Translations under genes and position numbers: made by a program
The notes under the pieces: generated by a model
What the model was told of the DNA's origin: nothing
The model's database searches: none
What the model saw: the letters and a program-made list of their open reading frames with translations, nothing else
Assembly (NCBI RefSeq): GCF_017368475.1
Contig: NZ_JAFNJE010000007.1
Location: forward strand, 1 to 64,000
Length of the DNA stretch: 64,000 nt
Source: Alteromonas sp. 5E99-2
GTDB lineage: Bacteria; Pseudomonadota; Gammaproteobacteria; Enterobacterales; Alteromonadaceae
Reading direction: 5' to 3'
Shown: piece after piece, positions 1 to 12,352 of the stretch
Layout: every line of letters starts with the position of its first letter
How positions within the stretch are numbered: the stretch's first letter is position 1

Positions 1-77
1 GTTTTACCATGGTCAACGTGTCCAATTGTACCTACGTTGACATGGGGTTTTGTGCGTTCAAACTTTTCTTTTGCCAT
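1..77 (-). CDS. tuf: Elongation factor Tu, N-terminal fragment (runs off the left edge)
   Basis: Only the first 25 codons are inside the window. They read MAKEKFERTKPHVNVG and then reach the first GTP-binding loop, GHVDHGKT. This is the N-terminus of EF-Tu, the GTPase that brings aminoacyl-tRNA to the ribosome. The ATG (75-77) follows a purine-rich AGGAAACGAGAGAA. It lies 59 nt after the fusA stop on the same strand, so it is the last gene of the str operon (rpsL-rpsG-fusA-tuf). Confidence 0.96.
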   Translation of the reverse strand, partial: MAKEKFERTKPHVNVGTIGHVDHGK

Positions 78-136
78 TTCTCTCGTTTCCTAATGTTAAA
101 AGTCCGACCCAAAACAGACCGGACCGAACCTTCAAT

Positions 137-2239
137 TTAAACTCTAGATTCGATAATCGCCTTTGCTACTGCATTTGGCGTTTCCGAATAATTAAAAAAT
201 TCCATTGAGTATGACGCTCTTCCTTGCGTTTGTGAACGCAAATCTGTGGCATACCCAAACATTTCAGACAATGGTACTTTCGCACGTACAATTTTTACGC
301 CGGCAATACCATCTTCCATTCCATCTATCATACCGCGACGGCGATTTAAGTCGCCAACAACATCACCCATCCAATCTTCTGGGGTAGTGACTTCCACTTT
401 CATGGTTGGTTCTAATAAAACTGGATCAGCTTCTGCTGAACCTTTTTTAAAGCCCATCGACCCCGCGATTTTAAACGCCATTTCAGAAGAGTCAACATCA
501 TGATACGAACCATCGTACAAAGTAACCTTTACATCTAGAACAGGATAACCTGCTAACACGCCGCTACGCATCTGTTCTTGAATGCCTTTGTCTACCGCAG
601 GAATGAATTCTTTTGGCACCACACCGCCAACGATATCGTTAACAAACTCGTAGCCTGCGCCTTCTTCTTGAGGTTCAATCTTAAGCCACACATGACCAAA
701 TTGCCCTCTTCCTCCCGACTGACGAACAAATTTACCTTCAACTTCAACCGCTGAACGAATCGTTTCACGATAGGCAACTTGAGGCTTACCTACGTTACAT
801 TCGACACTAAATTCTCGTTTCATTCTGTCGACAATAATATCAAGGTGTAGCTCACCCATTCCAGAAATAATTGTCTGACCGGTTTCATCATCTGTTTTAA
901 CTTTAAAAGAGGGGTCTTCAGCAGTTAATTTTCCTAGCGCAATGCCCATTTTTTCTTGATCTGCTTGAGAGCGAGGCTCTACCGCAATAGAAATTACAGG
1001 ATCTGGGAATTCCATACGCTCAAGGGTAATAATATTACTTGGGTCACATAGTGTGTCACCCGTAGTAACATCTTTAAGACCAATAGCTGCGGCAATATCT
1101 CCCGCACGAACTTCTTTAAGCTCTTCTCGGTCTTTAGAATGCATTTGAACAATTCGCCCAAAACGCTCTCGTTTTCCTTTCACAGGGTTGTATATAGTGT
1201 CGCCGGTTTTCACCACACCCGAATAACAACGGAAGAAGGTTAAGGTTCCAACGAAAGGGTCTGTAGCAATTTTAAATGCTAATGCAGAGAAAGGTTCATC
1301 ATCGCTTGATTGACGTTCTGCTTCAGTTTCATTTTTATCGTCTAGTACACCCGTGATTGCTTTCACCTCTGTAGGCGATGGCAAAAACTGAACAACAGCG
1401 TCGAGCACCGCTTGAACACCTTTGTTCTTAAATGCACTACCGCAGGTCGCAAGCACAATTTCGTTATTTAACGTACGTGTTCGCAAACCTTCAATAATTT
1501 GTTCTTCGCTTAACTCTTCGCCTTCCAAATAGGCGTTCATTAAGTCGTCATTTGCTTCCGCAGCTGCTTCTACAAGCTCGGTGCGGTATTGCCGCGCATT
1601 TTCTAATAGCTCAGCAGGAATGTCTTCATAGGTAAATGTCATACCTAAGTCTTCAGCATTCCAATTAATTGCTTTCATCTTGATAAGGTCGATGACACCT
1701 TGAAACTCTTCTTCAGCACCAATGTTTAGGTGAATAGGAACACAAGTCGCCCCTAATCGCTTGCGGATTTGCTCCACAACACGCTCGAAGTCAGCACCTG
1801 CTCTGTCCATCTTATTAACGAACACTAAACGAGGTACTTCGTATTTATCGGCTTGACGCCATACGGTTTCAGATTGAGGCTCTACACCTGAAGAACCGCA
1901 AAATACAACAACCGCACCATCTAAAACTCGCAAAGAACGTTCAACTTCAATAGTGAAGTCTACGTGTCCTGGAGTGTCAATAATGTTGATGCGGTGTTGG
2001 TCGAACTGTTTCTGCATACCTTGCCAAAAGCAGGTAGTAGCAGCCGAGGTAATAGTTATGCCTCGCTCTTGTTCTTGCTCCATCCAATCCATGGTTGCAG
2101 CACCGTCGTGAACCTCACCAATTTTGTGAGATAAACCTGTATAGAACAAAACACGCTCTGTGGTCGTGGTTTTACCCGCGTCCACATGAGCAACAATACC
2201 AATATTGCGATATCGTTCGATAGGAGTTTTACGAGGCAT
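137..2239 (-). CDS. fusA: Elongation factor G
   Basis: A 700-residue translational GTPase that drives ribosomal translocation and, with ribosome recycling factor, subunit splitting. The G motifs are clear: [12 protein letters not shown] near residue 17, DTPGHVDFT near residue 90 and [10 protein letters not shown] near residue 142. The rest has the usual EF-G domains II-V and normal family length. The start [12 protein letters not shown] aligns with the E. coli start. It sits 27 nt after rpsG and before tuf in the str operon. Confidence 0.98.
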   Translation of the reverse strand: MPRKTPIERYRNIGIVAHVDAGKTTTTERVLFYTGLSHKIGEVHDGAATMDWMEQEQERGITITSAATTCFWQGMQKQFDQHRINIIDTPGHVDFTIEVERSLRVLDGAVVVFCGSSGVEPQSETVWRQADKYEVPRLVFVNKMDRAGADFERVVEQIRKRLGATCVPIHLNIGAEEEFQGVIDLIKMKAINWNAEDLGMTFTYEDIPAELLENARQYRTELVEAAAEANDDLMNAYLEGEELSEEQIIEGLRTRTLNNEIVLATCGSAFKNKGVQAVLDAVVQFLPSPTEVKAITGVLDDKNETEAERQSSDDEPFSALAFKIATDPFVGTLTFFRCYSGVVKTGDTIYNPVKGKRERFGRIVQMHSKDREELKEVRAGDIAAAIGLKDVTTGDTLCDPSNIITLERMEFPDPVISIAVEPRSQADQEKMGIALGKLTAEDPSFKVKTDDETGQTIISGMGELHLDIIVDRMKREFSVECNVGKPQVAYRETIRSAVEVEGKFVRQSGGRGQFGHVWLKIEPQEEGAGYEFVNDIVGGVVPKEFIPAVDKGIQEQMRSGVLAGYPVLDVKVTLYDGSYHDVDSSEMAFKIAGSMGFKKGSAEADPVLLEPTMKVEVTTPEDWMGDVVGDLNRRRGMIDGMEDGIAGVKIVRAKVPLSEMFGYATDLRSQTQGRASYSMEFFNYSETPNAVAKAIIESRV

Positions 2240-2266
2240 AGCGGTTTCTTATTCCTTAAACCTTGA

Positions 2267-2737
2267 TTACCAACGGTAATGCGCGAACGCTTTGTTCGCA
2301 TCAGCCATACGGTGAACGTCTTCACGTTTCTTAACCGCAGAACCTTTGTTATCCGCTGCATCGAGCATTTCTGCAGCTAGGCGCTGAGCCATTGATTTCT
2401 CACCACGTTTACGCGCAGCTTCTACTAACCAACGCATACCTAACGCGTTACGACGAACTGGACGAACTTCAACTGGTACTTGGTACGTTGAACCACCAAC
2501 ACGACGAGATTTAACCTCGACAGTAGGGCGGATGTTGTCTAGTGCTTCTTCGAACACGTCAAGATGGTCTTTGCTAGTTTTTTCAGCAACTATATCAAGC
2601 GCACCGTAAACGATTTTTTCAGCTGTGGACTTTTTACCGTCCAACATAACAACGTTCATAAATTTAGCTAGTAACTGTGATCCGAACTTAGGATCAGGTA
2701 GGATCTTTCTTTGACCTACGACTCGTCTTCTTGGCAT
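2267..2737 (-). CDS. rpsG: 30S ribosomal protein S7
   Basis: A 156-residue S7, the primary binder that nucleates assembly of the 30S head. The start [16 protein letters not shown] is chosen because S7 begins there throughout the family and a GGAG lies just upstream. The frame is open for 13 more codons toward rpsL, but that extension resembles nothing in S7. It is the second gene of the str operon, 74 nt after rpsL. In E. coli S7 represses its own operon from the rpsL-rpsG spacer; I could not confirm that structure here. Confidence 0.97.
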   Translation of the reverse strand: MPRRRVVGQRKILPDPKFGSQLLAKFMNVVMLDGKKSTAEKIVYGALDIVAEKTSKDHLDVFEEALDNIRPTVEVKSRRVGGSTYQVPVEVRPVRRNALGMRWLVEAARKRGEKSMAQRLAAEMLDAADNKGSAVKKREDVHRMADANKAFAHYRW

Positions 2738-2811
2738 CTTAAATCTCCGTAGACTTTCAGGTATAACCCAAAACAATAATTATTCAGTTTGGCCTTACTA
2801 ACGGAGTACCG

Positions 2812-3186
2812 TTAAGACTTAGGCTTCTTCGCACCGTATTTAGAACGGGCTTGTTTACGATCGTTTACGCCAGCGCAATCTAATGTGCCGCGTACGGTGT
2901 GATAACGCACACCTGGTAAGTCTTTAACACGACCACCACGAATTAGTACAACACTATGCTCTTGCAAGTTGTGGCCTTCACCACCAATGTATGAAGAAAC
3001 TTCAAAACCATTGGTTAGACGCACACGACATACTTTACGCAGTGCTGAGTTTGGTTTCTTTGGCGTAGTAGTATATACACGAGTACATACACCACGACGT
3101 TGTGGACAAGCTTGCAATGCAGCTACGTTGCTTTTTTCAACGGGCTTTTTGCGGGGCTTGCGCACTAACTGGTTAACTGTTGCCAT
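2812..3186 (-). CDS. rpsL: 30S ribosomal protein S12
   Basis: A 124-residue S12, the decoding-centre protein and first gene of the str operon. [14 protein letters not shown] and [13 protein letters not shown] are intact, so the two lysines whose changes give streptomycin resistance in E. coli are wild type. The Shine-Dalgarno AGGAG lies 7 nt before the ATG. The 5' leader holds a terminator-like hairpin, and a strong sigma-70 promoter lies between rpoC and this gene; both are listed separately. Confidence 0.98.
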   Translation of the reverse strand: MATVNQLVRKPRKKPVEKSNVAALQACPQRRGVCTRVYTTTPKKPNSALRKVCRVRLTNGFEVSSYIGGEGHNLQEHSVVLIRGGRVKDLPGVRYHTVRGTLDCAGVNDRKQARSKYGAKKPKS

Positions 3187-3211
3187 TAACTAGCTCCTGA
3201 TTAAAAAACTA

Positions 3212-3233
3212 CAAAAACCCAACATTCGTCGGG
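3212..3233 (-). terminator. Hairpin plus T-tract in the rpsL leader, possible attenuator
   Basis: On the minus strand CCCGAC-GAAT-GTTGGG forms a 6-bp stem (one G-U pair), followed by TTTTTGTAG and then TTTTTT. It lies between the rpsL promoter and the rpsL start and looks like a weak intrinsic terminator in the leader. Its function as an attenuator is inferred. Confidence 0.5.
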
Positions 3234-3270
3234 TCATTCACACGGTTTTTTGCTCGACCTTTATATATAA

Positions 3271-3300
3271 AGAAAAACCGCGACCAAAATTTGGTCGCGG
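3271..3300 (-). terminator. Intrinsic terminator after rpoC
   Basis: An 11-bp perfect inverted repeat (CCGCGACCAAA and its complement) is followed on the minus strand by TTTTTC. It lies 57 nt beyond the rpoC stop and ends the rpoBC transcript. The str-operon promoter overlaps its upstream side, so transcripts from that promoter would contain only part of the hairpin. Confidence 0.85.
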
Positions 3301-3301
3301 A

Positions 3302-3330
3302 ATATTAAAGATCAAGTACCGCTGTGTCAA
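3302..3330 (-). promoter_or_regulatory. Sigma-70 promoter of the str operon
   Basis: On the minus strand a consensus TTGACA (3325-3330), a 17-nt spacer and TAATAT (3302-3307). The expected start site near 3295 falls inside the rpoC terminator stem. It would drive rpsL-rpsG-fusA-tuf. Confidence 0.75.
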
Positions 3331-3356
3331 GAATTATACAGTCTCCTGTACAATAA

Positions 3357-6300
3357 TTACTCTTGACCGTCTTGCTCTACTTCAGCATTTAATGCTTCAG
3401 ATAGAGCTTGCTCTGCTTCTTCCGCAGATACAGACATCTCAGCCATTTCAGATGCGCGCTGCTCTGCACGTTTCTGATGGTAAGAGAAACCAGTACCCGC
3501 TGGAATAAGTCGACCAACGATTACGTTTTCTTTCAGACCACGTAAATCATCTTCTTTACCTTGAACCGCTGCTTCCGTAAGAACACGAGTGGTTTCTTGG
3601 AAAGAGGCCGCAGATATAAACGACTCAGTAGACAGTGATGCTTTCGTAATACCTAGTAGCTGTGTTTCATACAAAACAGGTAGCTTGCCTTGGCGTTCTA
3701 ATTCTCGATTCGCTATCTTAACTGCTGATACTTCAACTTGTTCACCCTCAAGGAAACGGCTGTCTCCAGGAGCAGTAATCATGCACTTACGAAGCATTTG
3801 TCTAATAACAACTTCGATATGCTTATCGTTAATTTTCACCCCTTGTAGGCGGTAAACTTCTTGTACTTCATTAACGATATAGTTAGAAACGGCACTGATA
3901 CCACGTAGACGTAATATGTCATGTGGAGACTCAGGACCATCAGCAATAACTTCACCTTTTTCTACCGACTCACCTTCAAATACGTTTAGTTGACGCCACT
4001 TAGGAATCATTTCTTCGTACGGATCGCCGTCTTTAGGTGTAATAACTAGACGTTTCTTACCTTTAGTTTCTTTACCGAAACCAATGGTACCCGATACTTC
4101 AGCTAATATTGCAGGCTCTTTAGGCTTACGCGCTTCGAATAGATCGGCAACGCGAGGTAGACCACCCGTAATATCACGAGTTTTCGAACTCTCTTGAGGA
4201 ATACGTGCTAATACATCACCTGCATTTGCAATTTTTCCATCAATGGCTTCGATTGTCGTAAAGCTTGGTAAACGAATTTCTTGTAAGCCATGCTCATCGC
4301 TATCAAGAATAAGCTTAGGCTCTTTAGTGTTAACCTTAGCAAGATCTTTAACTACAACACGGGTCAAACCAGTAAGTTCGTCTTGTTGCATTTCTGTGTT
4401 GCTGTCATCTATGTCAGCAAAACTGATCTTCGCTTCTCTCTCAAGAACGATTGGGTGACTATGTGGGTCCCAGTTAGCAACAATGTCGCCAGCTGATACG
4501 CTTGCACCATCATCAATAGTAAGGATGGCACCATAAGGCACTTTATAACGCTCACGCTCACGACCTTGACTATCAATCATAGTCAATTCAGTTGAACGAG
4601 AAACAATAACAACTTTGTTATCAGAGTTACGTACAAACTTCGCATTATGAAGTTTTAAGTTACCATCACTCTTAACCTGAACACTGTTTTCAGCAGACGC
4701 TCTTGATGCCGCACCACCGATGTGGAATGTACGCATGGTAAGCTGTGTACCTGGTTCACCGATAGATTGTGCTGCAATAACACCAACCGACTCACCCATA
4801 CCAACGATATTACCGCGGGCTAGGTCACGACCATAACAGTTAGCACATACACCGAAGTCGTTATCACAAGTGATAACAGAGCGTACTTTCATTTGGTCAA
4901 CAGAGTTTGCTTCAAGCATATCAACCAGCGCTTCATCTAGAATCTGGTTACGCTCTACTAATACTTCATCAGTACCAGGTTTAACAACGTCTTCTGCTAC
5001 AACTCGACCCAACACACGTTCGCGTAACGGTTCAACAACGTCACCACCTTCAATAAGTGGAGTCATTGTTACACCTTCAAACGTGCCGCAATCAGCTTTA
5101 GTAATAACTAAATCTTGTGCAACATCAACTAGACGACGAGTTAGGTAACCCGAGTTAGCAGTTTTCAATGCGGTATCGGCCAAACCTTTACGAGCACCGT
5201 GAGTAGAAATAAAGTACTGAAGTACGTTTAGACCTTCACGGAAGTTTGCTGTAATCGGTGTTTCAATGATTGAACCATCTGGTTTCGCCATCAGACCACG
5301 CATACCCGCCAATTGACGAATCTGTGCAGCACTACCACGAGCACCTGAATCGGCCATCATGTAAACTGAGTTGAATGAAGATTGCTCTTCTTCTTCACCG
5401 TCACGGTTGATAACTGTTTCTGTTTTCAAGTTATCCATCATGGCTTTTGCGACCTTTTCGTTCGCATTTGACCAAATATCGATAACTTTGTTGTATCGCT
5501 CACCTGCAGTTACAAGACCATTTTGGAATTGCTCTTGAATCTCGATAACTTCGGCTTCAGCCTCGTCGATGATTTCTTTCTTGGCAGCAGGGATAACCAT
5601 GTCGTCAATACCTACAGATGCACCCGCAATCATTGCGTAGTGGAAACCTGTATACATAACTTGGTCAGCCGCGATAACCGTATCTTTCAAGCCCAAAGTA
5701 CGGTAACAAGCATTCAGCAATTTAGAAATTTGCTTTTTACCCATAGCTTGGTTAATGATTTCGAACGGTAACCCTTTTGGCAGGATTAACGAGAAAATTG
5801 CACGTCCAACGGTAGTATCCGTTAAGGTAACTCTTTCAGACTTGCTGCCATCTTCAGCGATATCATATTCAGTGATACGAACTTTAACCCGTGAATGCAG
5901 CTCAGCATTACCTGTACGGTACGCTTTTTCTGCTTCATGTGGGCTGGTGAAAAGCATGCCTTCACCGCGTCCGTTCACTTTATCACGTGTCAAATAATAA
6001 AGACCTAATACAACGTCCTGTGAAGGTACGATGATCGGCTCACCATTTGCAGGTGAAAGAATGTTATTGGTAGACATCATCAAAGCACGAGCTTCAAGCT
6101 GAGCTTCAATAGTCAAAGGTACGTGTACAGCCATTTGGTCACCATCGAAGTCGGCGTTATATGCCGCACAAACGAGTGGGTGAAGCTGAATTGCTTTACC
6201 TTCAATTAGGGTAGGTTCAAACGCTTGAATACCCAAACGGTGAAGTGTAGGTGCACGGTTAAGCATAACTGGGTGTTCACGAATAACATCGTCGAGTACA

Positions 6301-7529
6301 TCCCAAACTTCCGGCGCTTCACGTTCAACTAATTTCTTAGCCGCTTTAATGGTAGTTGCAAGACCACGCCCTTCTAATTTACCGTAAATAAATGGCTTGA
6401 ATAATTCCAATGCCATCTTCTTCGGTAAACCACACTGATGAAGACGTAATGTAGGACCAACAGTAATAACTGAACGACCAGAGTAATCAACACGCTTACC
6501 TAGTAAGTTCTGACGGAAACGACCCTGCTTACCTTTAATCATATCGGCAAGAGATTTCAATGGACGCTTGTTGGAACCCGTAATCGCACGACCGCGACGA
6601 CCGTTATCAAGTAGGGCATCAACCGCTTCTTGTAACATACGCTTTTCGTTACGTACGATGATATCTGGTGCAGCAAGGTCTAGAAGACGCTTAAGACGGT
6701 TATTACGGTTAATAACACGGCGATACAAATCGTTAAGGTCAGACGTTGCAAAACGACCACCATCCAAAGGTACTAATGGACGTAAATCAGGTGGAAGAAC
6801 TGGAAGCACTGTTAGGATCATCCACTCAGGCTTGTTACCTGATTGTTGGAATGATTCAAGTAACTTCAAGCGCTTAGTGATCTTCTTACGTTTTGTTTCA
6901 GAGTTGATCGAAGGCAACTCTTCACGCATAGACGCAACGTCGCCGTCAACATCCAATGCTAGTAACAATTCAAAAACTGCTTCTGCACCCATTTTGGCGT
7001 CGAATTCATCACCGTGCTCTTCAAGTGAATCCAAATATTCTTCTTCAGTAAGAAGTTGGCTTCGCTCTAGGGTAGTCATACCCGGCTCAGTCACTACATA
7101 GCTTTCAAAATAAAGCACGCGTTCTATGTCACGCAACGTCATATCTAGCATTAAGCCGATACGAGACGGTAGTGATTTCAAGAACCAAATGTGAGCAACT
7201 GGGCTTGCCAGTTCGATGTGACCCATGCGTTCACGACGCACTTTAGTTAACGTAACTTCAACGCCACATTTCTCACAAATTACACCACGGTGCTTAAGTC
7301 TTTTATATTTTCCACACAAGCATTCATAGTCTTTTACTGGACCAAAAATACGCGCACAAAAAAGACCGTCACGTTCTGGTTTGAACGTACGGTAGTTGAT
7401 CGTTTCAGGTTTTTTAACCTCACCAAATGACCATGAACGGATCATATCTGGTGATGCAAGACCAATTCGAATATTGTCGAATTCTTCAGTCTTATTTTGT
7501 TGCTTTAGAAACTTAAGTAAGTCTTTCAC
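3357..7529 (-). CDS. rpoC: RNA polymerase subunit beta'
   Basis: A 1390-residue beta' subunit (E. coli 1407). The N-terminal zinc ribbon [13 protein letters not shown]...CEKCG is present near residue 70. The catalytic Mg-binding loop NADFDGDQM lies near residue 458. The second zinc site ([13 protein letters not shown]) and the following [19 protein letters not shown] are intact. It is transcribed with rpoB (82-nt spacer) and ends at a strong intrinsic terminator. Lysine and glutamate codons dominate the C-terminal tail, which is a little shorter than in enterics. Confidence 0.99.
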   Translation of the reverse strand: MKDLLKFLKQQNKTEEFDNIRIGLASPDMIRSWSFGEVKKPETINYRTFKPERDGLFCARIFGPVKDYECLCGKYKRLKHRGVICEKCGVEVTLTKVRRERMGHIELASPVAHIWFLKSLPSRIGLMLDMTLRDIERVLYFESYVVTEPGMTTLERSQLLTEEEYLDSLEEHGDEFDAKMGAEAVFELLLALDVDGDVASMREELPSINSETKRKKITKRLKLLESFQQSGNKPEWMILTVLPVLPPDLRPLVPLDGGRFATSDLNDLYRRVINRNNRLKRLLDLAAPDIIVRNEKRMLQEAVDALLDNGRRGRAITGSNKRPLKSLADMIKGKQGRFRQNLLGKRVDYSGRSVITVGPTLRLHQCGLPKKMALELFKPFIYGKLEGRGLATTIKAAKKLVEREAPEVWDVLDDVIREHPVMLNRAPTLHRLGIQAFEPTLIEGKAIQLHPLVCAAYNADFDGDQMAVHVPLTIEAQLEARALMMSTNNILSPANGEPIIVPSQDVVLGLYYLTRDKVNGRGEGMLFTSPHEAEKAYRTGNAELHSRVKVRITEYDIAEDGSKSERVTLTDTTVGRAIFSLILPKGLPFEIINQAMGKKQISKLLNACYRTLGLKDTVIAADQVMYTGFHYAMIAGASVGIDDMVIPAAKKEIIDEAEAEVIEIQEQFQNGLVTAGERYNKVIDIWSNANEKVAKAMMDNLKTETVINRDGEEEEQSSFNSVYMMADSGARGSAAQIRQLAGMRGLMAKPDGSIIETPITANFREGLNVLQYFISTHGARKGLADTALKTANSGYLTRRLVDVAQDLVITKADCGTFEGVTMTPLIEGGDVVEPLRERVLGRVVAEDVVKPGTDEVLVERNQILDEALVDMLEANSVDQMKVRSVITCDNDFGVCANCYGRDLARGNIVGMGESVGVIAAQSIGEPGTQLTMRTFHIGGAASRASAENSVQVKSDGNLKLHNAKFVRNSDNKVVIVSRSTELTMIDSQGRERERYKVPYGAILTIDDGASVSAGDIVANWDPHSHPIVLEREAKISFADIDDSNTEMQQDELTGLTRVVVKDLAKVNTKEPKLILDSDEHGLQEIRLPSFTTIEAIDGKIANAGDVLARIPQESSKTRDITGGLPRVADLFEARKPKEPAILAEVSGTIGFGKETKGKKRLVITPKDGDPYEEMIPKWRQLNVFEGESVEKGEVIADGPESPHDILRLRGISAVSNYIVNEVQEVYRLQGVKINDKHIEVVIRQMLRKCMITAPGDSRFLEGEQVEVSAVKIANRELERQGKLPVLYETQLLGITKASLSTESFISAASFQETTRVLTEAAVQGKEDDLRGLKENVIVGRLIPAGTGFSYHQKRAEQRASEMAEMSVSAEEAEQALSEALNAEVEQDGQE

Positions 7530-7611
7530 ATTTTTCTCCCAGCGGAGTCAGTTTCTTAAGGCTTAGTAACCTATCGATTACCAAGCCCCCTGTCTTATAT
7601 CGTACTTCGGC

Positions 7612-10600
7612 TTAGTTTTCTTCAAGCTCGATGTTGATACCCAATGAACGAATTTCTTTCAACAATACGTTGAAAGATTCAGGCATGCCTGGTTCCATTC
7701 TATGGTCTCCGTCTACGATGTTTTTATACATCTTAGTACGGCCGTTAACGTCATCCGACTTAACAGTCAACATTTCTTGAAGTGTATACGCAGCACCATA
7801 TGCTTCAAGTGCCCACACTTCCATCTCTCCGAAGCGCTGACCACCGAACTGAGCTTTACCGCCCAGAGGTTGCTGTGTAACCAAACTATATGAACCTGTA
7901 GAACGCGCATGCATTTTGTCATCAACCAAGTGATTCAGTTTCAACATATACATGTAACCTACGGTAACTGGACGCTCAAAAGAGTTACCAGTACGGCCGT
8001 CAAACAAGGTAATTTGTCCACTTTCTGGAATATCACCTAGTTTAAGTAGGTCTTTAATTTCACGCTCAGTTGCACCATCAAATACTGGTGTTGCAACAGG
8101 TAGTCCTTTACGTAGGTTTTCAGCAAGACGTTTTACTTCGTCATCGGTAAATGACGCAATATCCACTTCTTGTCGTGAATTACCTAACTCGTATACCTCT
8201 GTAAGGAACGAGCGCAATTTAGCCATTTCTTGCTGCTCTTTAATCATGGCGTCAATTTTCACACCAATACCACGAGCTGCCATACCTAAATGCGTTTCAA
8301 GGATCTGACCAATGTTCATTCGCGACGGAACCCCTAGTGGGTTCAACACGATGTCAACAGGTTCGCCGTTATCATCGTATGGCATATCTTCTACCGGTTG
8401 AATAGCAGAGATAACACCTTTGTTTCCGTGACGACCAGCCATTTTATCACCAGGCTGGATATGACGCTTAACCGCTAAGTACACTTTTACAATTTTCAAT
8501 ACACCCGGTTGTAAATCATCACCTTGTGTAATCTTACGACGCTTGATTTCATACTTCTTATCGAAGTCGGCTTTAATTTCACCGTGCTGTTCAGCAATTT
8601 GATCAAGTGCTTCTTGTGCACTTATTTCTTTAAGTGGAATATCAAACCACTTCTCGCGAGGCATAGACTCTAGTTTACCCAAGTCAACACCAGCCTGAAC
8701 CATTAGGCTTTGAGCGCGAGCGAAAATACCATCAGCTAAAATATTAAATTCGTCACTTAGGTCTTTCTTCACTTGGCGAAGCTGCATATCTTCAATTTCT
8801 AGCGCGCGTTTGTCTTTTTCAACACCGTCGCGAGTGAAGACCTGAACGTCGATTACTGTACCGTGTACGCTGTTAGGAACACGTAAAGAAGTATCTTTAA
8901 CGTCAGATGCTTTTTCACCAAAAATGGCTCTTAATAGTTTTTCTTCAGGCGTAAGTTGAGTTTCACCTTTAGGTGTCACTTTACCTACTAATATATCGCC
9001 GCCTTTAACTTCAGCACCAATATATACAACACCTGATTCATCCAATTTACCCAGTGCAGATTCACCAACATTAGGGATATCTGAACTGATTTCTTCTGGA
9101 CCTAGCTTAGTATCTCGAGCGATACAGCTTAGTTCTTGAATATGGATGGTTGTGAAGCGATCTTCTTGAGCAACACGCTCAGAAATAAGGATTGAATCCT
9201 CGAAGTTGTAACCATTCCAAGGCATAAATGCGATACGCATGTTTTGCCCTAGTGCCAATTCACCCATATCTGTAGACGGGCCATCAGCTAGAACGTCACC
9301 CACAACAACAGGCTCACCAACGTTACATGTTGGACGTTGGTTAATACAGGTGTTCTGGTTAGAACGGGTGTATTTAGTTAGATTGTAGATATCGATACCA
9401 GCTTCACCAGCTGCCATTTCGGTTTCATTAACCTTAACAACAATTCGGCTCGCATCTACGTAATCAACAACACCACCACGTTTAGCAACAACGGTTACAC
9501 CGGAATCAACCGCTACGATTTTTTCCATACCTGTACCTACTAACGGCTTATCAGCACGTAGTGTTGGCACAGCTTGACGTTGCATGTTCGATCCCATTAG
9601 GGCTCGGTTAGCATCATCGTGTTCAAGGAATGGAATTATGCTTGCTGCAATCGATACGATCTGCTGAGGGGAAACATCCATATATTTGATGTCATCAGTT
9701 TGCATCAATGTTGTTTCACCGCGGTGACGACATGGGATAAGCTCATCAACCAACTCATTGTTTTCAGTCAAGGCTACGTTCGCCTGAGCGATTGCGTATT
9801 GACCTTCTTCAATAGCAGATAGGTAATCAATTTGATCGGTAACAACACCATTTTCTACACGGCGATATGGCGTCTCTAGGAAGCCAAAGCTGTTTGTACG
9901 TGCAAAACTTGATAGCGAGTTAATCAGACCAATGTTTGGACCTTCAGGTGTTTCGATAGGACATACACGACCATAGTGAGTCGGGTGTACGTCTCGAACT
10001 TCAAACCCGGCGCGTTCACGAGTTAGACCACCCGGGCCTAAAGCAGAAATACGACGTTTATGAGTTACTTCAGACAATGGATTGTTTTGATCCATAAACT
10101 GAGATAACTGACTTGAACCGAAGAATTCCTTAACCGCGGCAGAAATCGGTTTAGCATTAATAAGATCTTGAGGCATGATTGCATCAAGGTCGCCTAAGCT
10201 TAAACGCTCTTTTACTGCTCTTTCCACGCGAACAAGACCAACGCGGAATTGGTTTTCAGCCATTTCGCCCACAGAGCGAATACGACGGTTACCTAAGTGA
10301 TCGATATCATCGACGTCATCTTTACCATCACGGATCATGATAAGGCGTTTCATTACTGAAACTATGTCGTCTTTATCTAGAATACCTGCACCTACAAGTG
10401 CTTCACGACCTAATCGACGGTTGAATTTCATTCTACCTACTGAAGAAAGATCATATCTATCATCAGAGAAGAATAAATTATCAAACAATGTCTCAGCAGC
10501 ATCTTTTGTAGGCGGCTCTCCAGGACGCATCATGCGATAAATTTCTACAAGCGCTTCAAGGCGATTTGTAGAACCATCGATACGTAAGGTATCAGACATG

Positions 10601-11640
10601 TATGAACCGTGATCTAGTTCGTTAATATATAGAATTTGGAACTCTTTGATGTTCGCATCAGAAAGCGCTAATAGGTTTTCTAACGTTACTTCATCATTAG
10701 CATTAACGACGATCTCACCTGATTCTTCATCAAAATAAGTAGCAGCGTAAACACGACCGACTAAATAGTCTGCAGGTACTTCTAATTCTTTAACACCTGC
10801 TTTATCAAGAGCGCGAGTATGACGTGCAGAAATTCTTCTGCCACTTTCAACTAGTACGTTCCCGTCGTTATCTAAGATATCGAACTGCGCCGTTTCGCCA
10901 CGAAGACGATCAGCCGTAACTTCCATCTTCAATTTGTCGTCATCAATGCGCACGCCGACTTTGTCAAAGAAAACGTCTAAGATTTCTTCAGTAGTCATTT
11001 CTAGCGCACGTAAAATAATAGAAGCAGGTAATTTCCGTCTTCTATCTATACGAACAAACAAGTTATCTTTAGGGTCAAATTCAAAGTCTAACCAAGAACC
11101 ACGGTAAGGAATAACGCGAGCGTTATACAACACTTTACCCGAAGAGTGAGTTTTACCTTTGTCATGATCAAAGAACACACCTGGTGAACGGTGTAATTGA
11201 GAAACAATAACACGTTCGGTTCCGTTGATAACAAAAGTACCATTGTCTGTCATAAGTGGAATTTCACCCATGTAGACTTCTTGTTCTTTGATATCTTTCA
11301 CTGTACCAGGGGCCGCTTCTTTATCAAACAACACTAGGCGTAATTTAACCCTAAGTGGTGCTGAATAAGTTACGCCTCTAATTTGACATTCTTTCACGTC
11401 AAATACTGGCTCACCCAAGCGATAGCTCACATATTGAAGTTCACTATTACCCGAGTAACTTTTAATCGGAAAAACAGAACGGAATGCCGCCTCAAGGCCA
11501 TATTGTCCTTCGGGGTCTGCGTCGATAAATTTTTTAAATGAATCTAGCTGAATTGAAAGAAGGTATGGAATTTCCAATACCTGTGGGCGCTTGCCAAAAT
11601 CCTTACGGATACGTTTCTTTTCGCTATAAGAGTAAACCAT
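7612..11640 (-). CDS. rpoB: RNA polymerase subunit beta
   Basis: A 1342-residue beta subunit, the same length as in E. coli. The rifampicin region reads [20 protein letters not shown] then [18 protein letters not shown], with the usual Asp, His and Ser positions unchanged, so nothing here suggests rifampicin resistance. It is the first gene of rpoBC, 280 nt after rplL. That gap holds a terminator-like hairpin, which suggests attenuation between the ribosomal and polymerase genes, as known in E. coli. Confidence 0.99.
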   Translation of the reverse strand: MVYSYSEKKRIRKDFGKRPQVLEIPYLLSIQLDSFKKFIDADPEGQYGLEAAFRSVFPIKSYSGNSELQYVSYRLGEPVFDVKECQIRGVTYSAPLRVKLRLVLFDKEAAPGTVKDIKEQEVYMGEIPLMTDNGTFVINGTERVIVSQLHRSPGVFFDHDKGKTHSSGKVLYNARVIPYRGSWLDFEFDPKDNLFVRIDRRRKLPASIILRALEMTTEEILDVFFDKVGVRIDDDKLKMEVTADRLRGETAQFDILDNDGNVLVESGRRISARHTRALDKAGVKELEVPADYLVGRVYAATYFDEESGEIVVNANDEVTLENLLALSDANIKEFQILYINELDHGSYMSDTLRIDGSTNRLEALVEIYRMMRPGEPPTKDAAETLFDNLFFSDDRYDLSSVGRMKFNRRLGREALVGAGILDKDDIVSVMKRLIMIRDGKDDVDDIDHLGNRRIRSVGEMAENQFRVGLVRVERAVKERLSLGDLDAIMPQDLINAKPISAAVKEFFGSSQLSQFMDQNNPLSEVTHKRRISALGPGGLTRERAGFEVRDVHPTHYGRVCPIETPEGPNIGLINSLSSFARTNSFGFLETPYRRVENGVVTDQIDYLSAIEEGQYAIAQANVALTENNELVDELIPCRHRGETTLMQTDDIKYMDVSPQQIVSIAASIIPFLEHDDANRALMGSNMQRQAVPTLRADKPLVGTGMEKIVAVDSGVTVVAKRGGVVDYVDASRIVVKVNETEMAAGEAGIDIYNLTKYTRSNQNTCINQRPTCNVGEPVVVGDVLADGPSTDMGELALGQNMRIAFMPWNGYNFEDSILISERVAQEDRFTTIHIQELSCIARDTKLGPEEISSDIPNVGESALGKLDESGVVYIGAEVKGGDILVGKVTPKGETQLTPEEKLLRAIFGEKASDVKDTSLRVPNSVHGTVIDVQVFTRDGVEKDKRALEIEDMQLRQVKKDLSDEFNILADGIFARAQSLMVQAGVDLGKLESMPREKWFDIPLKEISAQEALDQIAEQHGEIKADFDKKYEIKRRKITQGDDLQPGVLKIVKVYLAVKRHIQPGDKMAGRHGNKGVISAIQPVEDMPYDDNGEPVDIVLNPLGVPSRMNIGQILETHLGMAARGIGVKIDAMIKEQQEMAKLRSFLTEVYELGNSRQEVDIASFTDDEVKRLAENLRKGLPVATPVFDGATEREIKDLLKLGDIPESGQITLFDGRTGNSFERPVTVGYMYMLKLNHLVDDKMHARSTGSYSLVTQQPLGGKAQFGGQRFGEMEVWALEAYGAAYTLQEMLTVKSDDVNGRTKMYKNIVDGDHRMEPGMPESFNVLLKEIRSLGINIELEEN

Positions 11641-11854
11641 GGGTTCCTCAGCCTGCTGATTTTTGACCCAACTTGCTGTCTACATTTTGTAAACAACAAA
11701 CTTCCCTTGCCTTTTTTAAGGCAATTCTACCAACCATACACCAATTTATTAATAAATATTAGTTAAGCATTTGGTTTTATTGGCAGAAACATTCGTTTTT
11801 TCTTTAAAATTCGTGGCTCGAGAAACTGGTATAAAACTCGAAACGCCACAGCGC

Positions 11855-11885
11855 AAAAAGGCTGGGGGCTAAAAAACCACCAGCC
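11855..11885 (-). terminator. Terminator or attenuator between rplL and rpoB
   Basis: On the minus strand GGCTGGTGG pairs with CCCCCAGCC around a T-rich loop and is followed by TTTTT. It lies about 35 nt after the rplL stop. By analogy with the partial terminator in the E. coli rplL-rpoB gap, it would lower polymerase-gene transcription relative to L7/L12. Confidence 0.75.
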
Positions 11886-11920
11886 TATGCCTGTAAAGGC
11901 AAGCAACTGACAAAGTCAGA

Positions 11921-12295
11921 TTACTTAAGCTCTACTTCAGCGCCCGCTTCTTCAAGCTGCTTCTTCAGCTCTTCTGCTTCTTCTTTAGTAACGCCTTCTT
12001 TAATTGCTTTAGGTGCAGACTCAACTACTTCTTTAGCTTCTTTCAAGCCAAGACCAGTTGCGCCGCGAACAGCTTTGATAACTGCAACTTTGTTTCCACC
12101 GAATGAAGTCATTACAACGTCAAATTCAGTTTTCTCTTCTGCAGCAGCTTCGCCAGCAGCTGGACCAGCAGCAACAGCTACAGCAGCAGTTGCTTCAACG
12201 CCGAATTTTTCTTCAGCTGCTTCGATTAGCTCTACCAATTCCATAACTGGCATTTCAGCAATCGCGTTTAAAATATCTTCTTTAGTTAGAGCCAT
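11921..12295 (-). CDS. rplL: 50S ribosomal protein L7/L12
   Basis: A 124-residue acidic stalk protein. The N-terminal dimerisation part ([19 protein letters not shown]) leads into an alanine-rich hinge around residues 40-55. The C-terminal factor-binding domain has the usual [19 protein letters not shown]. It recruits translation GTPases to the ribosome. It lies 57 nt after rplJ in the same transcript, as the L10-L12 complex requires, and is followed by an attenuator-type hairpin before rpoB. Confidence 0.98.
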   Translation of the reverse strand: MALTKEDILNAIAEMPVMELVELIEAAEEKFGVEATAAVAVAAGPAAGEAAAEEKTEFDVVMTSFGGNKVAVIKAVRGATGLGLKEAKEVVESAPKAIKEGVTKEEAEELKKQLEEAGAEVELK

Positions 12296-12352
12296 GTTCT
12301 CTAAACTCCTGGGTTTAAAATGTTAAAAAATTCAATATTACAAAAACGGGAA

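Noticed and set aside
6568-7101. Open frame of 177 codons on the plus strand
   Set aside because: It lies antisense within rpoC, has Arg/Ser-rich low-complexity sequence and no ribosome site; it is a shadow of rpoC codon usage.
12075-12326. Ala/Ser-rich open frame on the plus strand
   Set aside because: It is the reverse reading of the Ala/Glu-rich rplL gene.
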